From Bacteroidota bacterium (GTDB lineage Bacteria; Bacteroidota; Bacteroidia; Chitinophagales; JADIYW01), in assembly GCA_963169645.1 (NCBI GenBank), contig CAUJCO010000013.1, positions 657,923-721,922 of the forward strand: a stretch of DNA of 64,000 bases, given 5' to 3'. The position numbers were made by a program, and so were the translations under genes. Positions 43,074-52,536 of this stretch are shown here, piece after piece; within the stretch, counting starts at the first letter, position 1, and each line of letters opens with the position of its first letter. A model generated the notes under the pieces. That model did not search any database. It saw only the letters and a list, made by a program, of their open reading frames with translations, and was not told where the DNA came from.

Positions 43074-43099
43074 CTCTGTTTCATCAACGTGAAATAGAG
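43074..43099 (+). terminator. Possible terminator hairpin after DedA
   Basis: Inverted repeat CTCTGTTTCA / TGAAATAGAG (43074-43083 and 43090-43099) with one G-T mismatch and a 6-base loop, 11 bases after the DedA stop. A short T-rich stretch follows. It superficially resembles parS (GTTTCA...CGTGAAA) but is interrupted and not a match. Confidence 0.4.
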
Positions 43100-43121
43100 G
43101 ATAAATTTTGTATTTTTATTA

Positions 43122-45029
43122 ATGCAAAACAGCCTTCGCAGCCATTTTCCACATGCAGCATTTTTATTGCAAATGCTTTTGTTTGGTTTACCAATGTTTG
43201 CAGCAAATTTGCAAGATACACTTACGATTTCACCAGTAGATTCAGTACTTACAGCACGCATCCTTACAGATACTGCAACTCCATTTCTTCCGACTAATAA
43301 ACCCAAAGAATCCAAATCGGAAAAGATAAAAAAGGCATTTAAGTTTATGTCATATATCAACTATAACGATAGAGGTTATGGTAAAGATTTTTCCGGAATT
43401 GAAAAATACGAAGCTTATCAAGGTAAGAAAATTACCTGTGTAGATATGGTTATTTTTAAGCCATTTTCTTGCACCCAAGATAGTTGTCCAACGCAATTAA
43501 CAAATGGCCAAAAGTTTGGAAACAAAATTCATTTCAACAGTAAAGAGTGGTTTATAAAAGGTGATATTTTTTTTAAAGAAGGTGATACCATCAATGCCAC
43601 ATTATTTGCTGATACGGAACGCCAACTGTGGAGGCGTAATAAATTTAAAGATGTGCATATTCTTATACTTCCGGATTCTGCAAACAGCAACGAAGCTGAA
43701 GTAATGATTTTTTTGCAAGATAGACTTTCGTGGTCTGCTTCCTTAGGATATATCAATGAACGATTGGTGATGACAGGTTCCACGTTTAATTTATTTGGAT
43801 TGCCCAACACTTTAACATTGTTTACAGGTGTCAATTTTAATAAACATAATCTTTGGGCTGTTGGTGGTGAGTATAAATATGACAATATCCAAGCTTCACA
43901 AATCAATTTTAATACAACATTTGTTGTAGAAAAATTGCATCATAATGTATTGGTTTCCTTAAATAGAAATTTTTTTAATCTACAAACTAAATATGCGTTT
44001 AATTTACAATATACTTATAACAACCAAACCATCAGTTTAAATGGAAATATCCGTGATCCATCTTCGTATGTAAAAGCAAAATCGCATATCTATTCGTTGT
44101 GGTTAGCAAGTGCCATTCCGGTTCAAAAAATATTGCCTATTAAAGATGATAAATTAAAATTGATAGGTGCTGTAAAACTCAATTATCTTCATTATAAAAA
44201 CAGACCATTTATTATAAATCTAAATTATAACGAGCAATTTATACAACAACAAAATTACAAATTTGGTATTGGCATTGCTCGATGGGATTTTTATTTAGAT
44301 AAGAATGCTTTTTATATTGATATTGCCGAATATTTTCCGCGCGGTGTAAGTGCTTCTATTTGGTCGGGTTTTCAAGTAGATGAAATATATGGCAAAAGAG
44401 CCATCTTGGATTTAACTTTAAACCACGGAATATATTTAAAAAAATTCGGCTATCTCTTTTCGCAAATTAATTACAAAGGATACATCCGAAACAACAAAGG
44501 CGAGCAAATGCAAACACGGGTGGATTTGAATTATGTTTCCAAAAAAATTCCATTTGCCAAACATATGTACTTCCGACAAATATTGAAAGGCAGCACCAAT
44601 TTAGGATTTTTTATTCCGGAAGAACGCTATTTTAATTTGAATGATAGGAACGGTATTCGAGGTTTTTATTCACCCACTTTAAAAGGTTCTAAAAGTATCA
44701 CACTGAGTGCAGAATGTGCTTTCTTTTTAGATAAGATTATTGCAATGAGCAAAGGCATGGTGTATCTTTTTTGCGATATGGGTTGGTTAAGTGAAAATGG
44801 AGAAAAATTATTAGTGCAGAGTGATTTCCAATATGGTATTGGCACCGGACTTCGTTTGCGCAGCGTGGATTTAGGCTTGCCGTATTTAGATTTTCAATTT
44901 AGCTTTTATCCGCGAGGAAAATATTTTGATGCTTCGTTGTTTCAATTCAAATTGTACGAACAAAACATGAATGAAATACTACACAACAATATGTTTTACG
45001 AAAACCCAAGCAGTGCGTACAAACGGTAG
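43122..45029 (+). CDS. Omp85/BamA-TamA-like outer-membrane protein with one POTRA-like domain
   Basis: This 635-residue protein has a signal peptide (FLLQMLLFGLPMFAA), then a POTRA-like domain around residues 95-195 (GKKITCVDMVIFKPF, the motif FIKGDIFFKEGDTINATLFADTERQL and HILILP strand) and a long beta-barrel with many aromatic-terminated strands. The L6 loop signature of Omp85 proteins, (V/I)RG(F/Y), appears as GIRGFYSP near residue 510. Omp85 proteins insert or transport proteins or lipids; with a single POTRA domain it is unlike canonical BamA, which has five. Its last gene neighbour converges with ppx with one base between stops. Exact role unknown. Confidence 0.72.
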   Translation: MQNSLRSHFPHAAFLLQMLLFGLPMFAANLQDTLTISPVDSVLTARILTDTATPFLPTNKPKESKSEKIKKAFKFMSYINYNDRGYGKDFSGIEKYEAYQGKKITCVDMVIFKPFSCTQDSCPTQLTNGQKFGNKIHFNSKEWFIKGDIFFKEGDTINATLFADTERQLWRRNKFKDVHILILPDSANSNEAEVMIFLQDRLSWSASLGYINERLVMTGSTFNLFGLPNTLTLFTGVNFNKHNLWAVGGEYKYDNIQASQINFNTTFVVEKLHHNVLVSLNRNFFNLQTKYAFNLQYTYNNQTISLNGNIRDPSSYVKAKSHIYSLWLASAIPVQKILPIKDDKLKLIGAVKLNYLHYKNRPFIINLNYNEQFIQQQNYKFGIGIARWDFYLDKNAFYIDIAEYFPRGVSASIWSGFQVDEIYGKRAILDLTLNHGIYLKKFGYLFSQINYKGYIRNNKGEQMQTRVDLNYVSKKIPFAKHMYFRQILKGSTNLGFFIPEERYFNLNDRNGIRGFYSPTLKGSKSITLSAECAFFLDKIIAMSKGMVYLFCDMGWLSENGEKLLVQSDFQYGIGTGLRLRSVDLGLPYLDFQFSFYPRGKYFDASLFQFKLYEQNMNEILHNNMFYENPSSAYKR

Positions 45030-45030
45030 A

Positions 45031-45927
45031 TTATTTTTTCTTTTTCTTCTTTTCTAATTTCTCGTACATTTCATGAATCATACCATCACCTAAACCCACT
45101 TTAGGAACAAACAAATCATCGATGTTTAAACGCGACATGATATGAATAAAAATTTGTGCTGCCGGAACAATAACGTCTGCTCTATCCGGTTTAAAATCGT
45201 ATTGTAAGATGCGTTCTTCCACACTTAATTTACTTAAAATAGCATGTGCCGATTGGATATCTTCTAAAGATACATGTGCCGATTTTCGCTTTACAAAATG
45301 TTTTTGAATGGTATTGATATTTCCGCCCGAACCAATAGCGACAATGTTTTGATATTTACCTTTAAAATGATCCAACCATACATCCATCTCTTTCCAATGT
45401 TTGGGTTTCACTTGGTTTAATGCCATTCGCAATGTTCCGATATTAAACGACCATTTATCTACCACTACACCATCTGCCAATAAAATTAATTCGGTTGAGC
45501 CGCCACCTACATCGATGTATAAATAATTGTTGTGTTCTTCTAATTGTAATTTTTCTACATGGTTAGATAAAATAAAAGCGGCTTCTTTTTTTCCGGAAAT
45601 AATTTTTATGTCGATGCCGGTTTTAGCATATATTTTTTCTACAATTTCGTTAGCGTTTTTTGCATCACGCATGGCACTCGTTGCACAAGCCATTACTTGC
45701 AAAGGTTGGTGAACATCTATCAAATGTTTAAACGCTTTCATGGTGGAAAGCAGTTCTGCTTCTTTGGATTTGGAGATCTTGCCTTTTAAAAAAGCTTCTT
45801 CACCCAATCGCAACGCAACGCGATACATAGCATCTTTTACAAATTGCGGACCATTTGGAGTTTCATATACATTAGTAAATATTAAGCGCACCGCATTGGA
45901 GCCAATATCAATAGCAGCAAATTTCAT
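45031..45927 (-). CDS. ppx: Exopolyphosphatase / Ppx-GppA phosphatase
   Basis: Ppx/GppA enzymes release phosphate from polyphosphate or convert pppGpp to ppGpp. The 298-residue protein shows the actin-like ATPase-fold signatures AAIDIGSNAVRLIF at the N-terminus and the second phosphate loop YIDVGGGSTELILL near residue 130, plus GSGGNINTI. It is the short single-module form. It lies 85 bases downstream of ppk1, forming the usual ppk-ppx pair for polyphosphate turnover. The C-terminus is Lys-rich. Confidence 0.92.
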   Translation of the reverse strand: MKFAAIDIGSNAVRLIFTNVYETPNGPQFVKDAMYRVALRLGEEAFLKGKISKSKEAELLSTMKAFKHLIDVHQPLQVMACATSAMRDAKNANEIVEKIYAKTGIDIKIISGKKEAAFILSNHVEKLQLEEHNNYLYIDVGGGSTELILLADGVVVDKWSFNIGTLRMALNQVKPKHWKEMDVWLDHFKGKYQNIVAIGSGGNINTIQKHFVKRKSAHVSLEDIQSAHAILSKLSVEERILQYDFKPDRADVIVPAAQIFIHIMSRLNIDDLFVPKVGLGDGMIHEMYEKLEKKKKKK

Positions 45928-46012
45928 AGATATAAAGTTACAAGTAATAATTCAGTTGAAAGGATGTAATATATTAAATCATTTTTTTCATTAAACAAAG
46001 AATACAATTTTT

Positions 46013-48088
46013 TTATCGTTTCTTTTTAGTAACAACGTTCAAAGATTCCAAAAATTCATAAATCGCATCTTGGCTACGAATTACTTTTTGATTTTCTGTT
46101 TTTAATTTAAATGCATTGTTTTGTTCCGTGGTATATACGCGCGCTTTTGCCGTATCATTCCATTGTAATTGCATTATTTTTAAAATTTGTTTCTTCAGTT
46201 TTTCATCTAAAATAGGCGTAACCACTTCAATTCTATAATCTAAATTTCTTCCCATTAAATCGGCAGAGCCAATAAATACTTCGGGTTTACCGTCGTTGTG
46301 AAAAACAAAAACACGTGTATGTTCTAAAAATTTATCTACAATACTGATGGCTTCAATATTATCACTCACACCGGACAATTGTGGTACCAAACAATTAATA
46401 CCACGAACAATTAATTTTATTTGTACACCGGCTTTGCTGGCGGAGTACAATTTTTCTATCATAGCTTCATCCACTAAATTATTGAGTTTAAAAAATATCT
46501 CTGCTTTTTTTCCGGCTTTGGCATTTTTTATTTCTCTATTGATGAGCGTATATAATTTACTTCGTAGATTAAAAGGTGCCACCATCAAATGATTGAATTT
46601 GGGTACCGAATAATTTTTATCAAAAAATGTAAAAAGTTGACGTGCTTCTTTGCTGATGGTTTGGTTGCAGGTAAGTAACATGGCATCGGTGTAAATGCGA
46701 GCTGTTTTTTCGTGCAAATTTCCGGTTCCTATGCACGCGTAATACACTTTGTTTCCTTTTTCTCTTCGCGTAATGACACACAATTTAGAATGTACTTTTA
46801 ATCCCGAAATTCCCGGAATTACACGAGCACCGGCATCGCGTAATTTTGTGGCCCATTCCAAGTTGGCTTCCTCGTCAAAGCGTGCTCTAATTTCAATAAA
46901 TACAGTTACATCTTTTCCGTTGTGCAATGCCGTAATCAAGGACTTAATGACATGCGAATTAGATGCTACTCGGTACAATGTAACTCGAATATGCGATACA
47001 TTGGAATCGATAGCCGCTTCGCGTAATAAATCCAAAAAATAATCAAACGAATGATATGGAAAATACAATAGGATATCTTTCGTTTTCATCTTGTTCAATA
47101 TGGAACGCGTTTTTTCTACATCCGGATGTGCAATATGCGGTTGAACAGGATTTAATAAATGCGTTTTTCCAAGCGATGGAAACTTAATAAAATCTTTGAA
47201 GTTGTGATAACGCGCACCGGAATATAATTGCACCTTGTTATCTAATCCCATTTTTTTAATGAGATAATTTTGGAAATCTTTAGGCATTTGAGCATCGTAC
47301 ACAAAACGCAAAGCTTCGGCATGTTTTCGTTTTTTCAAACTCTTTTCCATCGATTCCATAAAGGTTAACGATACATCGTTGTCCACATCTAATTCGGCAT
47401 CGCGGGTAAACTTTATCGTATAAGCTTCTATCTTATCAATATCATAAATTTGAAAGATTGATTTTAAATTGTATCGAATAACATCATCTAAAAACAAGAT
47501 GTATTGTTGGTTGTTTTTAGGCGGTAAAACCACAAATCTGGAAAGGGCCGTAGTAGGCACTTCTATTAATGCATAGTGTATTTCTTTAGATTTGTTTTTA
47601 GAAAAACGAATTGCTAAATATATGGATGCATCTTGTAATGTAGGAAATACTTTAGCTTTATCAAGCATGATGGGAAAAATTTCCAATCGCACTTTTTCCT
47701 GAAAATATTTTTTGACGAAATTGCCTTGTTCTTTATCTAATTTTGTTTCATCCAAAATAAAAATATGCTCTTTGGCTAATTCCTTCAAAATAGCTTCGTA
47801 GGCTTTTGTATATCTTTTTTGTAATGTTTTTAATTTAAGTTGTATGGCTTCTAAAACTTTAGTAGGTGAGTAGCCAAACTCTTGTTTTGCTTCTTTGTTG
47901 AAGTCAATCATGCGTTTGATGGTGGCCACTCGCACGCGAAAAAATTCATCTAAATTATTGGAGTAGATACCTAAGAATTTCAAGCGTTCCAACACCGGAA
48001 CGTCGGTGCTCTCGGCTTCTTGCAAAACGCGTTCGTTAAAAGAAAGCCAGCTAAGTTCTCTGTTGATAATTGGAATTGGCAGTGACAT
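46013..48088 (-). CDS. ppk1: Polyphosphate kinase 1
   Basis: PPK1 makes long-chain polyphosphate from ATP. The 691-residue protein starts INRELSWLSFNERVLQEA, the standard N-terminal domain, and contains the autophosphorylated histidine H433 in GLKVHSKLC. Other conserved elements are IEIRARFDEEANLEWA, the ACIGTGNLHEKTARIYTD block and the second histidine in FLEHTRVFVF. Length is typical. ppx follows on the same strand, so synthesis and breakdown are encoded together. Confidence 0.98.
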   Translation of the reverse strand: MSLPIPIINRELSWLSFNERVLQEAESTDVPVLERLKFLGIYSNNLDEFFRVRVATIKRMIDFNKEAKQEFGYSPTKVLEAIQLKLKTLQKRYTKAYEAILKELAKEHIFILDETKLDKEQGNFVKKYFQEKVRLEIFPIMLDKAKVFPTLQDASIYLAIRFSKNKSKEIHYALIEVPTTALSRFVVLPPKNNQQYILFLDDVIRYNLKSIFQIYDIDKIEAYTIKFTRDAELDVDNDVSLTFMESMEKSLKKRKHAEALRFVYDAQMPKDFQNYLIKKMGLDNKVQLYSGARYHNFKDFIKFPSLGKTHLLNPVQPHIAHPDVEKTRSILNKMKTKDILLYFPYHSFDYFLDLLREAAIDSNVSHIRVTLYRVASNSHVIKSLITALHNGKDVTVFIEIRARFDEEANLEWATKLRDAGARVIPGISGLKVHSKLCVITRREKGNKVYYACIGTGNLHEKTARIYTDAMLLTCNQTISKEARQLFTFFDKNYSVPKFNHLMVAPFNLRSKLYTLINREIKNAKAGKKAEIFFKLNNLVDEAMIEKLYSASKAGVQIKLIVRGINCLVPQLSGVSDNIEAISIVDKFLEHTRVFVFHNDGKPEVFIGSADLMGRNLDYRIEVVTPILDEKLKKQILKIMQLQWNDTAKARVYTTEQNNAFKLKTENQKVIRSQDAIYEFLESLNVVTKKKR

Positions 48089-48276
48089 AAAAGTGCGGAT
48101 ATCCTAAAAAAGTATAACGTAAATATAGTTATTTATGTTCCTGAACACATAAACCCGATTCTACATTCACCAAAAATTCACAAAAGAACAATTACATTTT
48201 TTACAGAATTAATTTAAAACGGATAAACAAAAATCAGATTGGCTTGTTTTTTGTACATTCATAAAAAAATTACACG

Positions 48277-48636
48277 ATGCGTTTGTATAAAATTTTTGCT
48301 GGTTTTACCTTGTTATTATCCATTTTAGTGTTGTCTTCTTTCCGTACCTTATCCTCTAAAGACGAAGAAAAACCGCAATGGCGAAATGTGCAAATATTAC
48401 CGCAAACACTTACCCGCGTTGAAATGGATGCCATAATGGAAGCTTGGTCAACGGCATTAGGTGTTTCTTGTAGTCATTGCCACGTAAAAGGAAATATGGC
48501 AGCAGATGATAAAGAAGAAAAAATAATATCAAGAAAAATGCTGACAATGACCAACGAAATCAATGAAAAATATTTTGGGAAAGATTCCGGAACCATTAGT
48601 TGCATGACTTGCCATAACGGACACGCACATCCATAA
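48277..48636 (+). CDS. Secreted diheme c-type cytochrome (reaction-centre-cytochrome-like family)
   Basis: This 119-residue protein has a signal sequence (FAGFTLLLSILVLSSF) and two heme-binding CxxCH motifs: CSHCH near residue 70 and CMTCH near residue 112. The first is preceded by VEMDAIMEAWSTALGV, a pattern shared with small Bacteroidota cytochromes related to the photosynthetic reaction-centre cytochrome subunit domain; they take part in periplasmic electron transfer rather than photosynthesis. A methionine or histidine serves as the other axial ligand (MLTM nearby). The stop codon directly abuts the stop of the convergent gene. Partner proteins unknown. Confidence 0.85.
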   Translation: MRLYKIFAGFTLLLSILVLSSFRTLSSKDEEKPQWRNVQILPQTLTRVEMDAIMEAWSTALGVSCSHCHVKGNMAADDKEEKIISRKMLTMTNEINEKYFGKDSGTISCMTCHNGHAHP

Positions 48637-50463
48637 TTACATCATTTTTACTTGTTGCAATAATTGTTTTTCTTCCGAAGTAATTTCTTCATCTAAATGT
48701 GCTGCTTTTTCCATTAATGCAATAATTTTTTGTTTTTGTTTGGCATCTTGCGGAAGTCGTACAACTAATTTATTATTCTGAGCCAATTGTAGAAATCCTT
48801 GAATTTTATTCAAATCGTAATTCCATTTTTTGGCTATTTTTTCTACAAATTTCATTTCTTGATGCGTGATTCTTCCATCAGCAGCAATCATCATAATGAC
48901 ATTGTTCAAAGCATAATCTCGCGATTCGAATAAATCGTCTAAAGTGCCAATATTTTTATCAATCACAAAAGAAGCCGTATTAGCTTGTTTAAAAGCATCG
49001 TATTCATTAGCACTCATCCAATTACTGATAATCCATTCGAATTTAGTACTGTTGAGTGGTGCTGCACAATAGGTACAATTAATTTCGACCGTATCTTTTA
49101 TTGGTGCACCGCAATTTGGGCAGCTGTGTGCATACAATGCACCTTGCGGTTTAGCGGCATTCACATCTCTACTTAAAATCAGAATTTCATCTTGAGCAAT
49201 AATACTAAAATCAAATTCCGGTGATGTGCTTTGAATATTTTTTATTTTTTGTGATGATCTTTTGAGTGCCACAACAATATTGTCTTTGTTATTTTCTTTA
49301 AAATAATCAAATGCGGTTACATGATTTAAGTACAATCTATTAAATACAAATGGTGCTTCTGTTTGGATGCGTTGTTCTATTTTTTCATACAAATTATCCG
49401 ATACGAAACGACGTGTAATTTCGGGCTTTTTTGCTACCAATGCCGTCATAATTTGCATATAACCATTGCTGGCCTTGTCTTCTAAAAGCTGTAATGAAAA
49501 ATCTTGTTTTTCTCCAATTTGTGCTCGTATTTTTTGTGAGAATTTTCCTTGTTTTTCATATTTCTTATTGGAATTGTGATAGTCGTCCGGTTGCGTAATT
49601 TCTGCTAAAATCCAATCGTAATCACCTAAATAAGTAATGGTAGAACAATATGGACACTTAGCCGTTTCGCCACCATCATCCGGCAGGTTGCCTCCACAAT
49701 TTGGGCAGTTGGTGGTGTGGTATAAATCCTTCTCTTTTACACCCGATTTTTTTATAAATGACCAATAGTCCATGGCGTGCAAAGGACCACCGTCATTGAG
49801 TCGTGTAAATTTTTTGGATGTAAATGCATCATACATGGAATATTGAATGCCAACATGGATGATGTCGTAATTACCATCACTTTCCACCTCATCAATAAAA
49901 ACATTACGAATAAAAATATCGGATATTTCATTCACTTGCTCCAACGATTTCATCATCAAAAATTGTGTATTAAATCGCTGATACACACCATCCGAAATCC
50001 ATTTACGCACTTTGGATAAATCTTGCATCATCCACGCATTTTGTATGGCAACAAAAGCTGTTCGCACTTTTTGTCGAAAAGCTTCTTTGTTAAAATCCGG
50101 ATTTCTTTGTTGAAATTCATCCGGAATTATTTCTTGTTTGTTGCTCATTGCTGTTTGAGTTGTTGGATTGTAATTTGGAATAGAATTTAATCCGCTAACA
50201 GCTTGATACGTTTTGGATGCTTTATAAATTACAAAAATGATAACACCTAACACAATAACATTGATTGGAAATGGCAATAACATTATCAATCGAAACAGCA
50301 TATAAATTAAATAAAAGATAGCACCTCCATCGCCACTGCCACCGCCATCACCGCCACCGGATGAGCCACCGCCGCCGCCACCGGCGGCGGCGAATACAGA
50401 TGCCATATTACATACAAGAAGAATGAAAAAAAACAATATTTTTTTACGGTAAGTTGCTTTCAT
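48637..50463 (-). CDS. Tim44-like membrane protein with two zinc ribbons and a TerB-like domain
   Basis: This 608-residue protein has a signal peptide or first helix (FFFILLVCNMASVFAA), a glycine/serine-rich stretch (27-47), a membrane helix (~62-80) and then a Tim44-like domain (~125-240: VRTAFVAIQNAWMMQDLSKV). A zinc ribbon follows (C253/C256-C270/C273), then a second Tim44-like domain with a zinc ribbon CPNCG...CTYCA near residues 450-470, and a C-terminal TerB-like helical bundle (~510-605: MIAADGRITHQEMKFVEKIA). The mix of zinc ribbons and TerB suggests a stress-sensing or signalling scaffold at the membrane. Compare the zinc-ribbon/SPFH pair at 5913-8146. Function unknown. Confidence 0.78.
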   Translation of the reverse strand: MKATYRKKILFFFILLVCNMASVFAAAGGGGGGSSGGGDGGGSGDGGAIFYLIYMLFRLIMLLPFPINVIVLGVIIFVIYKASKTYQAVSGLNSIPNYNPTTQTAMSNKQEIIPDEFQQRNPDFNKEAFRQKVRTAFVAIQNAWMMQDLSKVRKWISDGVYQRFNTQFLMMKSLEQVNEISDIFIRNVFIDEVESDGNYDIIHVGIQYSMYDAFTSKKFTRLNDGGPLHAMDYWSFIKKSGVKEKDLYHTTNCPNCGGNLPDDGGETAKCPYCSTITYLGDYDWILAEITQPDDYHNSNKKYEKQGKFSQKIRAQIGEKQDFSLQLLEDKASNGYMQIMTALVAKKPEITRRFVSDNLYEKIEQRIQTEAPFVFNRLYLNHVTAFDYFKENNKDNIVVALKRSSQKIKNIQSTSPEFDFSIIAQDEILILSRDVNAAKPQGALYAHSCPNCGAPIKDTVEINCTYCAAPLNSTKFEWIISNWMSANEYDAFKQANTASFVIDKNIGTLDDLFESRDYALNNVIMMIAADGRITHQEMKFVEKIAKKWNYDLNKIQGFLQLAQNNKLVVRLPQDAKQKQKIIALMEKAAHLDEEITSEEKQLLQQVKMM

Positions 50464-50591
50464 TTTGTTTAATTATGGTTTAGATGAATCTTTCAAAAAA
50501 TTGCATTTTGCTACGTTATCATTCCGGATATGCATCGTTTTATTTGATATTGTAAAGATAACGATTCACCCAATAAACAGTTTAACGATAT

Positions 50592-51164
50592 TTAAATTGT
50601 GAGCACAAATCGCCAAGGTAAGTATTTATCATCTCCGGCATAATCAATACCGATGCGTGGTGTGGTTAAGATAGTTTGTTCACCCTTGTTGAGCCTTGAT
50701 TTTTCTATCCAAATGGTATTTTCATTTAAAGAAATTCCATAATGCGCTTTATTGATAGCTAAAGCCTGACATACTTTTCCGGGTCCGTTGCATAATTGTT
50801 TGCTTACACTGGTTTTGTTTCTGCGTTTTAATATTTCTGCTATGCCAATGGTCGGTTGTATTGCACGTATAAGCACAGCTTGTGCGGTATCTTTTTTTCC
50901 GGTTACGATGTTGAATAAATAATACATACCATAACACAAATACACATAAGCAGCACCACCTTCTTCAAACATAATTTGTGTGCGATTGGTTTTGCGTTTA
51001 TTATAAGCGTGGCAACCTTTTTCTATTTCGCTATATGCTTCGGTTTCCGTAATAATACCGCCGGTTTTTATACCATCTATTTCGGTAATCAATGTTTTAC
51101 CTAATAAGTCTTTTGCCAAAAAAACAACATCTTCCTGTTGGAAATAAGTAGATTTAAGTTTCAT
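50592..51164 (-). CDS. DNA-3-methyladenine glycosylase (AAG/MPG family)
   Basis: This monofunctional glycosylase removes alkylated purines such as 3-methyladenine from DNA. From the ATG at 51164 it has 190 residues; a longer frame to 51221 would overlap the divergent methyltransferase gene and is rejected. Conserved blocks are LAKDLLGKTLIT, the catalytic ITETEAY (active-site Glu), RTQIMFEEGGAAYVYLCYGM, the FNIVTG strand, VLIRAIQP and CNGPGKVCQAL. Length and order match the Bacteroidota/Firmicutes AAG-type enzymes. Confidence 0.95.
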   Translation of the reverse strand: MKLKSTYFQQEDVVFLAKDLLGKTLITEIDGIKTGGIITETEAYSEIEKGCHAYNKRKTNRTQIMFEEGGAAYVYLCYGMYYLFNIVTGKKDTAQAVLIRAIQPTIGIAEILKRRNKTSVSKQLCNGPGKVCQALAINKAHYGISLNENTIWIEKSRLNKGEQTILTTPRIGIDYAGDDKYLPWRFVLTI

Positions 51165-51212
51165 TAAAAGAAATTTCTTTTTTCCAAAACTAATAACTAA
51201 TAACTTTACCTT

Positions 51213-51914
51213 ATGCAACAAGGAAAACTTTTTTTAATTCCAATGGTATTGGCAGAACAGGCACTTGCCACCATTCCGGTTTGTGTGAAAGACACTATCG
51301 TGAATACGGATATTTATATTGTTGAGAATATAAAAACGGCACGTCGTTTTATCAAATCTATTTATAAAGAAAAAAATATTGATACTTGTGTTTTTGTGGA
51401 ACTGAACAAACACGAAAACTATCGATTTGACGATACCATTTTAACAGAAATCTTCAATGGAAAAAATATTGGTTTAATGAGTGAAGCCGGTACACCTTGC
51501 ATTGCCGATCCCGGAAATAAGGTTGTTGAAATAGCACATGAAATGAACATTCAAGTGGTGCCGTTGGTGGGTCCTAATTCTATTTTATTAGCACTGATGG
51601 CAAGTGGTTTCAACGGACAGCAGTTTTCCTTTAACGGTTATTTGCCAATTGATGCCACGGAACGCAAAAATAAAATACAACAAATGGAAATATTGGCGCG
51701 TAAAGGACATACTCAGATTTTTATGGATACACCATATCGCAATAAAAAACTCTTAGAAGAAATTATCGCTTGTTGTAAATACGATTCGATGTTGTGTATT
51801 GCATGTAATCTTACCGCAACGGATGAATTTATTAAAACGCTACCATTGGCAGATTGGAAAAAACGGTTGCCCGACATACACAAAAAACCCACTATCTTTG
51901 TATTAGGTAAATAA
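51213..51914 (+). CDS. SAM-dependent methyltransferase of the RsmI/tetrapyrrole-methylase fold
   Basis: This 233-residue cytoplasmic protein has the tetrapyrrole-methylase fold with the GMSEAGTPCIADPGNKVVE block near residue 90 and VVPLVGPNSILLALMASG after it, which is close to RsmI, the 2'-O-methyltransferase of 16S rRNA C1402. The N-terminus GKLFLIPMVL differs from canonical RsmI (which has LYLVATPIGN), so this is a divergent subfamily and its target may be different. It is 18 bases upstream of the DUF3109 gene, probably co-transcribed, and divergent from the glycosylase gene. Confidence 0.82.
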   Translation: MQQGKLFLIPMVLAEQALATIPVCVKDTIVNTDIYIVENIKTARRFIKSIYKEKNIDTCVFVELNKHENYRFDDTILTEIFNGKNIGLMSEAGTPCIADPGNKVVEIAHEMNIQVVPLVGPNSILLALMASGFNGQQFSFNGYLPIDATERKNKIQQMEILARKGHTQIFMDTPYRNKKLLEEIIACCKYDSMLCIACNLTATDEFIKTLPLADWKKRLPDIHKKPTIFVLGK

Positions 51915-51932
51915 CCGTTTAATTTTTTTGGG

Positions 51933-52535
51933 ATGATTTTAATAGATGATAAGTTAATTAGTGATGATGTGGTAGAGCAGCATTTTGTTTGCAATATAAA
52001 AAAGTGCAAAGGTATTTGTTGTGTGGAAGGCGATAGTGGTGCTCCGGTAGAAAAATCGGAAACAAAAATCTTAAAGAAAATTTACCCAAAAATAAAAAAA
52101 TATCTGTTGCCGGAAGGTATTAAAGCAATTGAAGAACAAGGAACGTATGTAGATGAACCGGATGACGAATATACAGCGTATGCCACACCATTGATTAATG
52201 GTGGCGCGTGTGCGTATGTTAACTACGAGAAAGATGGAACGATTACTTGTGCTATAGAAAAAGCGTGGAAAGATGGCGTGGTGGATTTCCGCAAACCCAT
52301 CAGTTGCCATTTGTATCCAATTCGATTAAAAAATATGGATACTATTACTGCGGTTAATTATGATGTTTGGGATATTTGTAGTGATGCGTGCAAATTAGGC
52401 AAAAGCTTAAAAGTGCCGTTGTATGTTTTTTTAAAAGATGCGCTTATCCGAAAATTTGGTGCAGAATTTTATGAAACATTAGAGTACGCTGCTAAAGAGC
52501 ATCATCAAAATAAATCAACTGCACAAGGGAAATAA
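51933..52535 (+). CDS. DUF3109 cysteine-rich protein
   Basis: This 200-residue protein belongs to the DUF3109 family (YkgJ-like, putative metal or iron-sulfur binding). The N-terminal part has CNIKKCKGICCVEGD with four cysteines, followed by ACAYV and TCAIE cysteines, and FRKPISCHLYPIR and DICSDACKLG. The CxxxxCxxxCC spacing and the pattern of late cysteines are diagnostic; most likely it binds an iron-sulfur cluster or zinc. Function is not established. It follows the methyltransferase gene and converges with the epimerase gene, one base between stops. Confidence 0.9.
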   Translation: MILIDDKLISDDVVEQHFVCNIKKCKGICCVEGDSGAPVEKSETKILKKIYPKIKKYLLPEGIKAIEEQGTYVDEPDDEYTAYATPLINGGACAYVNYEKDGTITCAIEKAWKDGVVDFRKPISCHLYPIRLKNMDTITAVNYDVWDICSDACKLGKSLKVPLYVFLKDALIRKFGAEFYETLEYAAKEHHQNKSTAQGK

Positions 52536-52536
52536 A

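Noticed and set aside
43074-43099. Third parS site before the Omp85-like gene
   Set aside because: The palindrome is interrupted and mismatched (GTTTCATCAACGTGAAA); it reads better as a hairpin after DedA.
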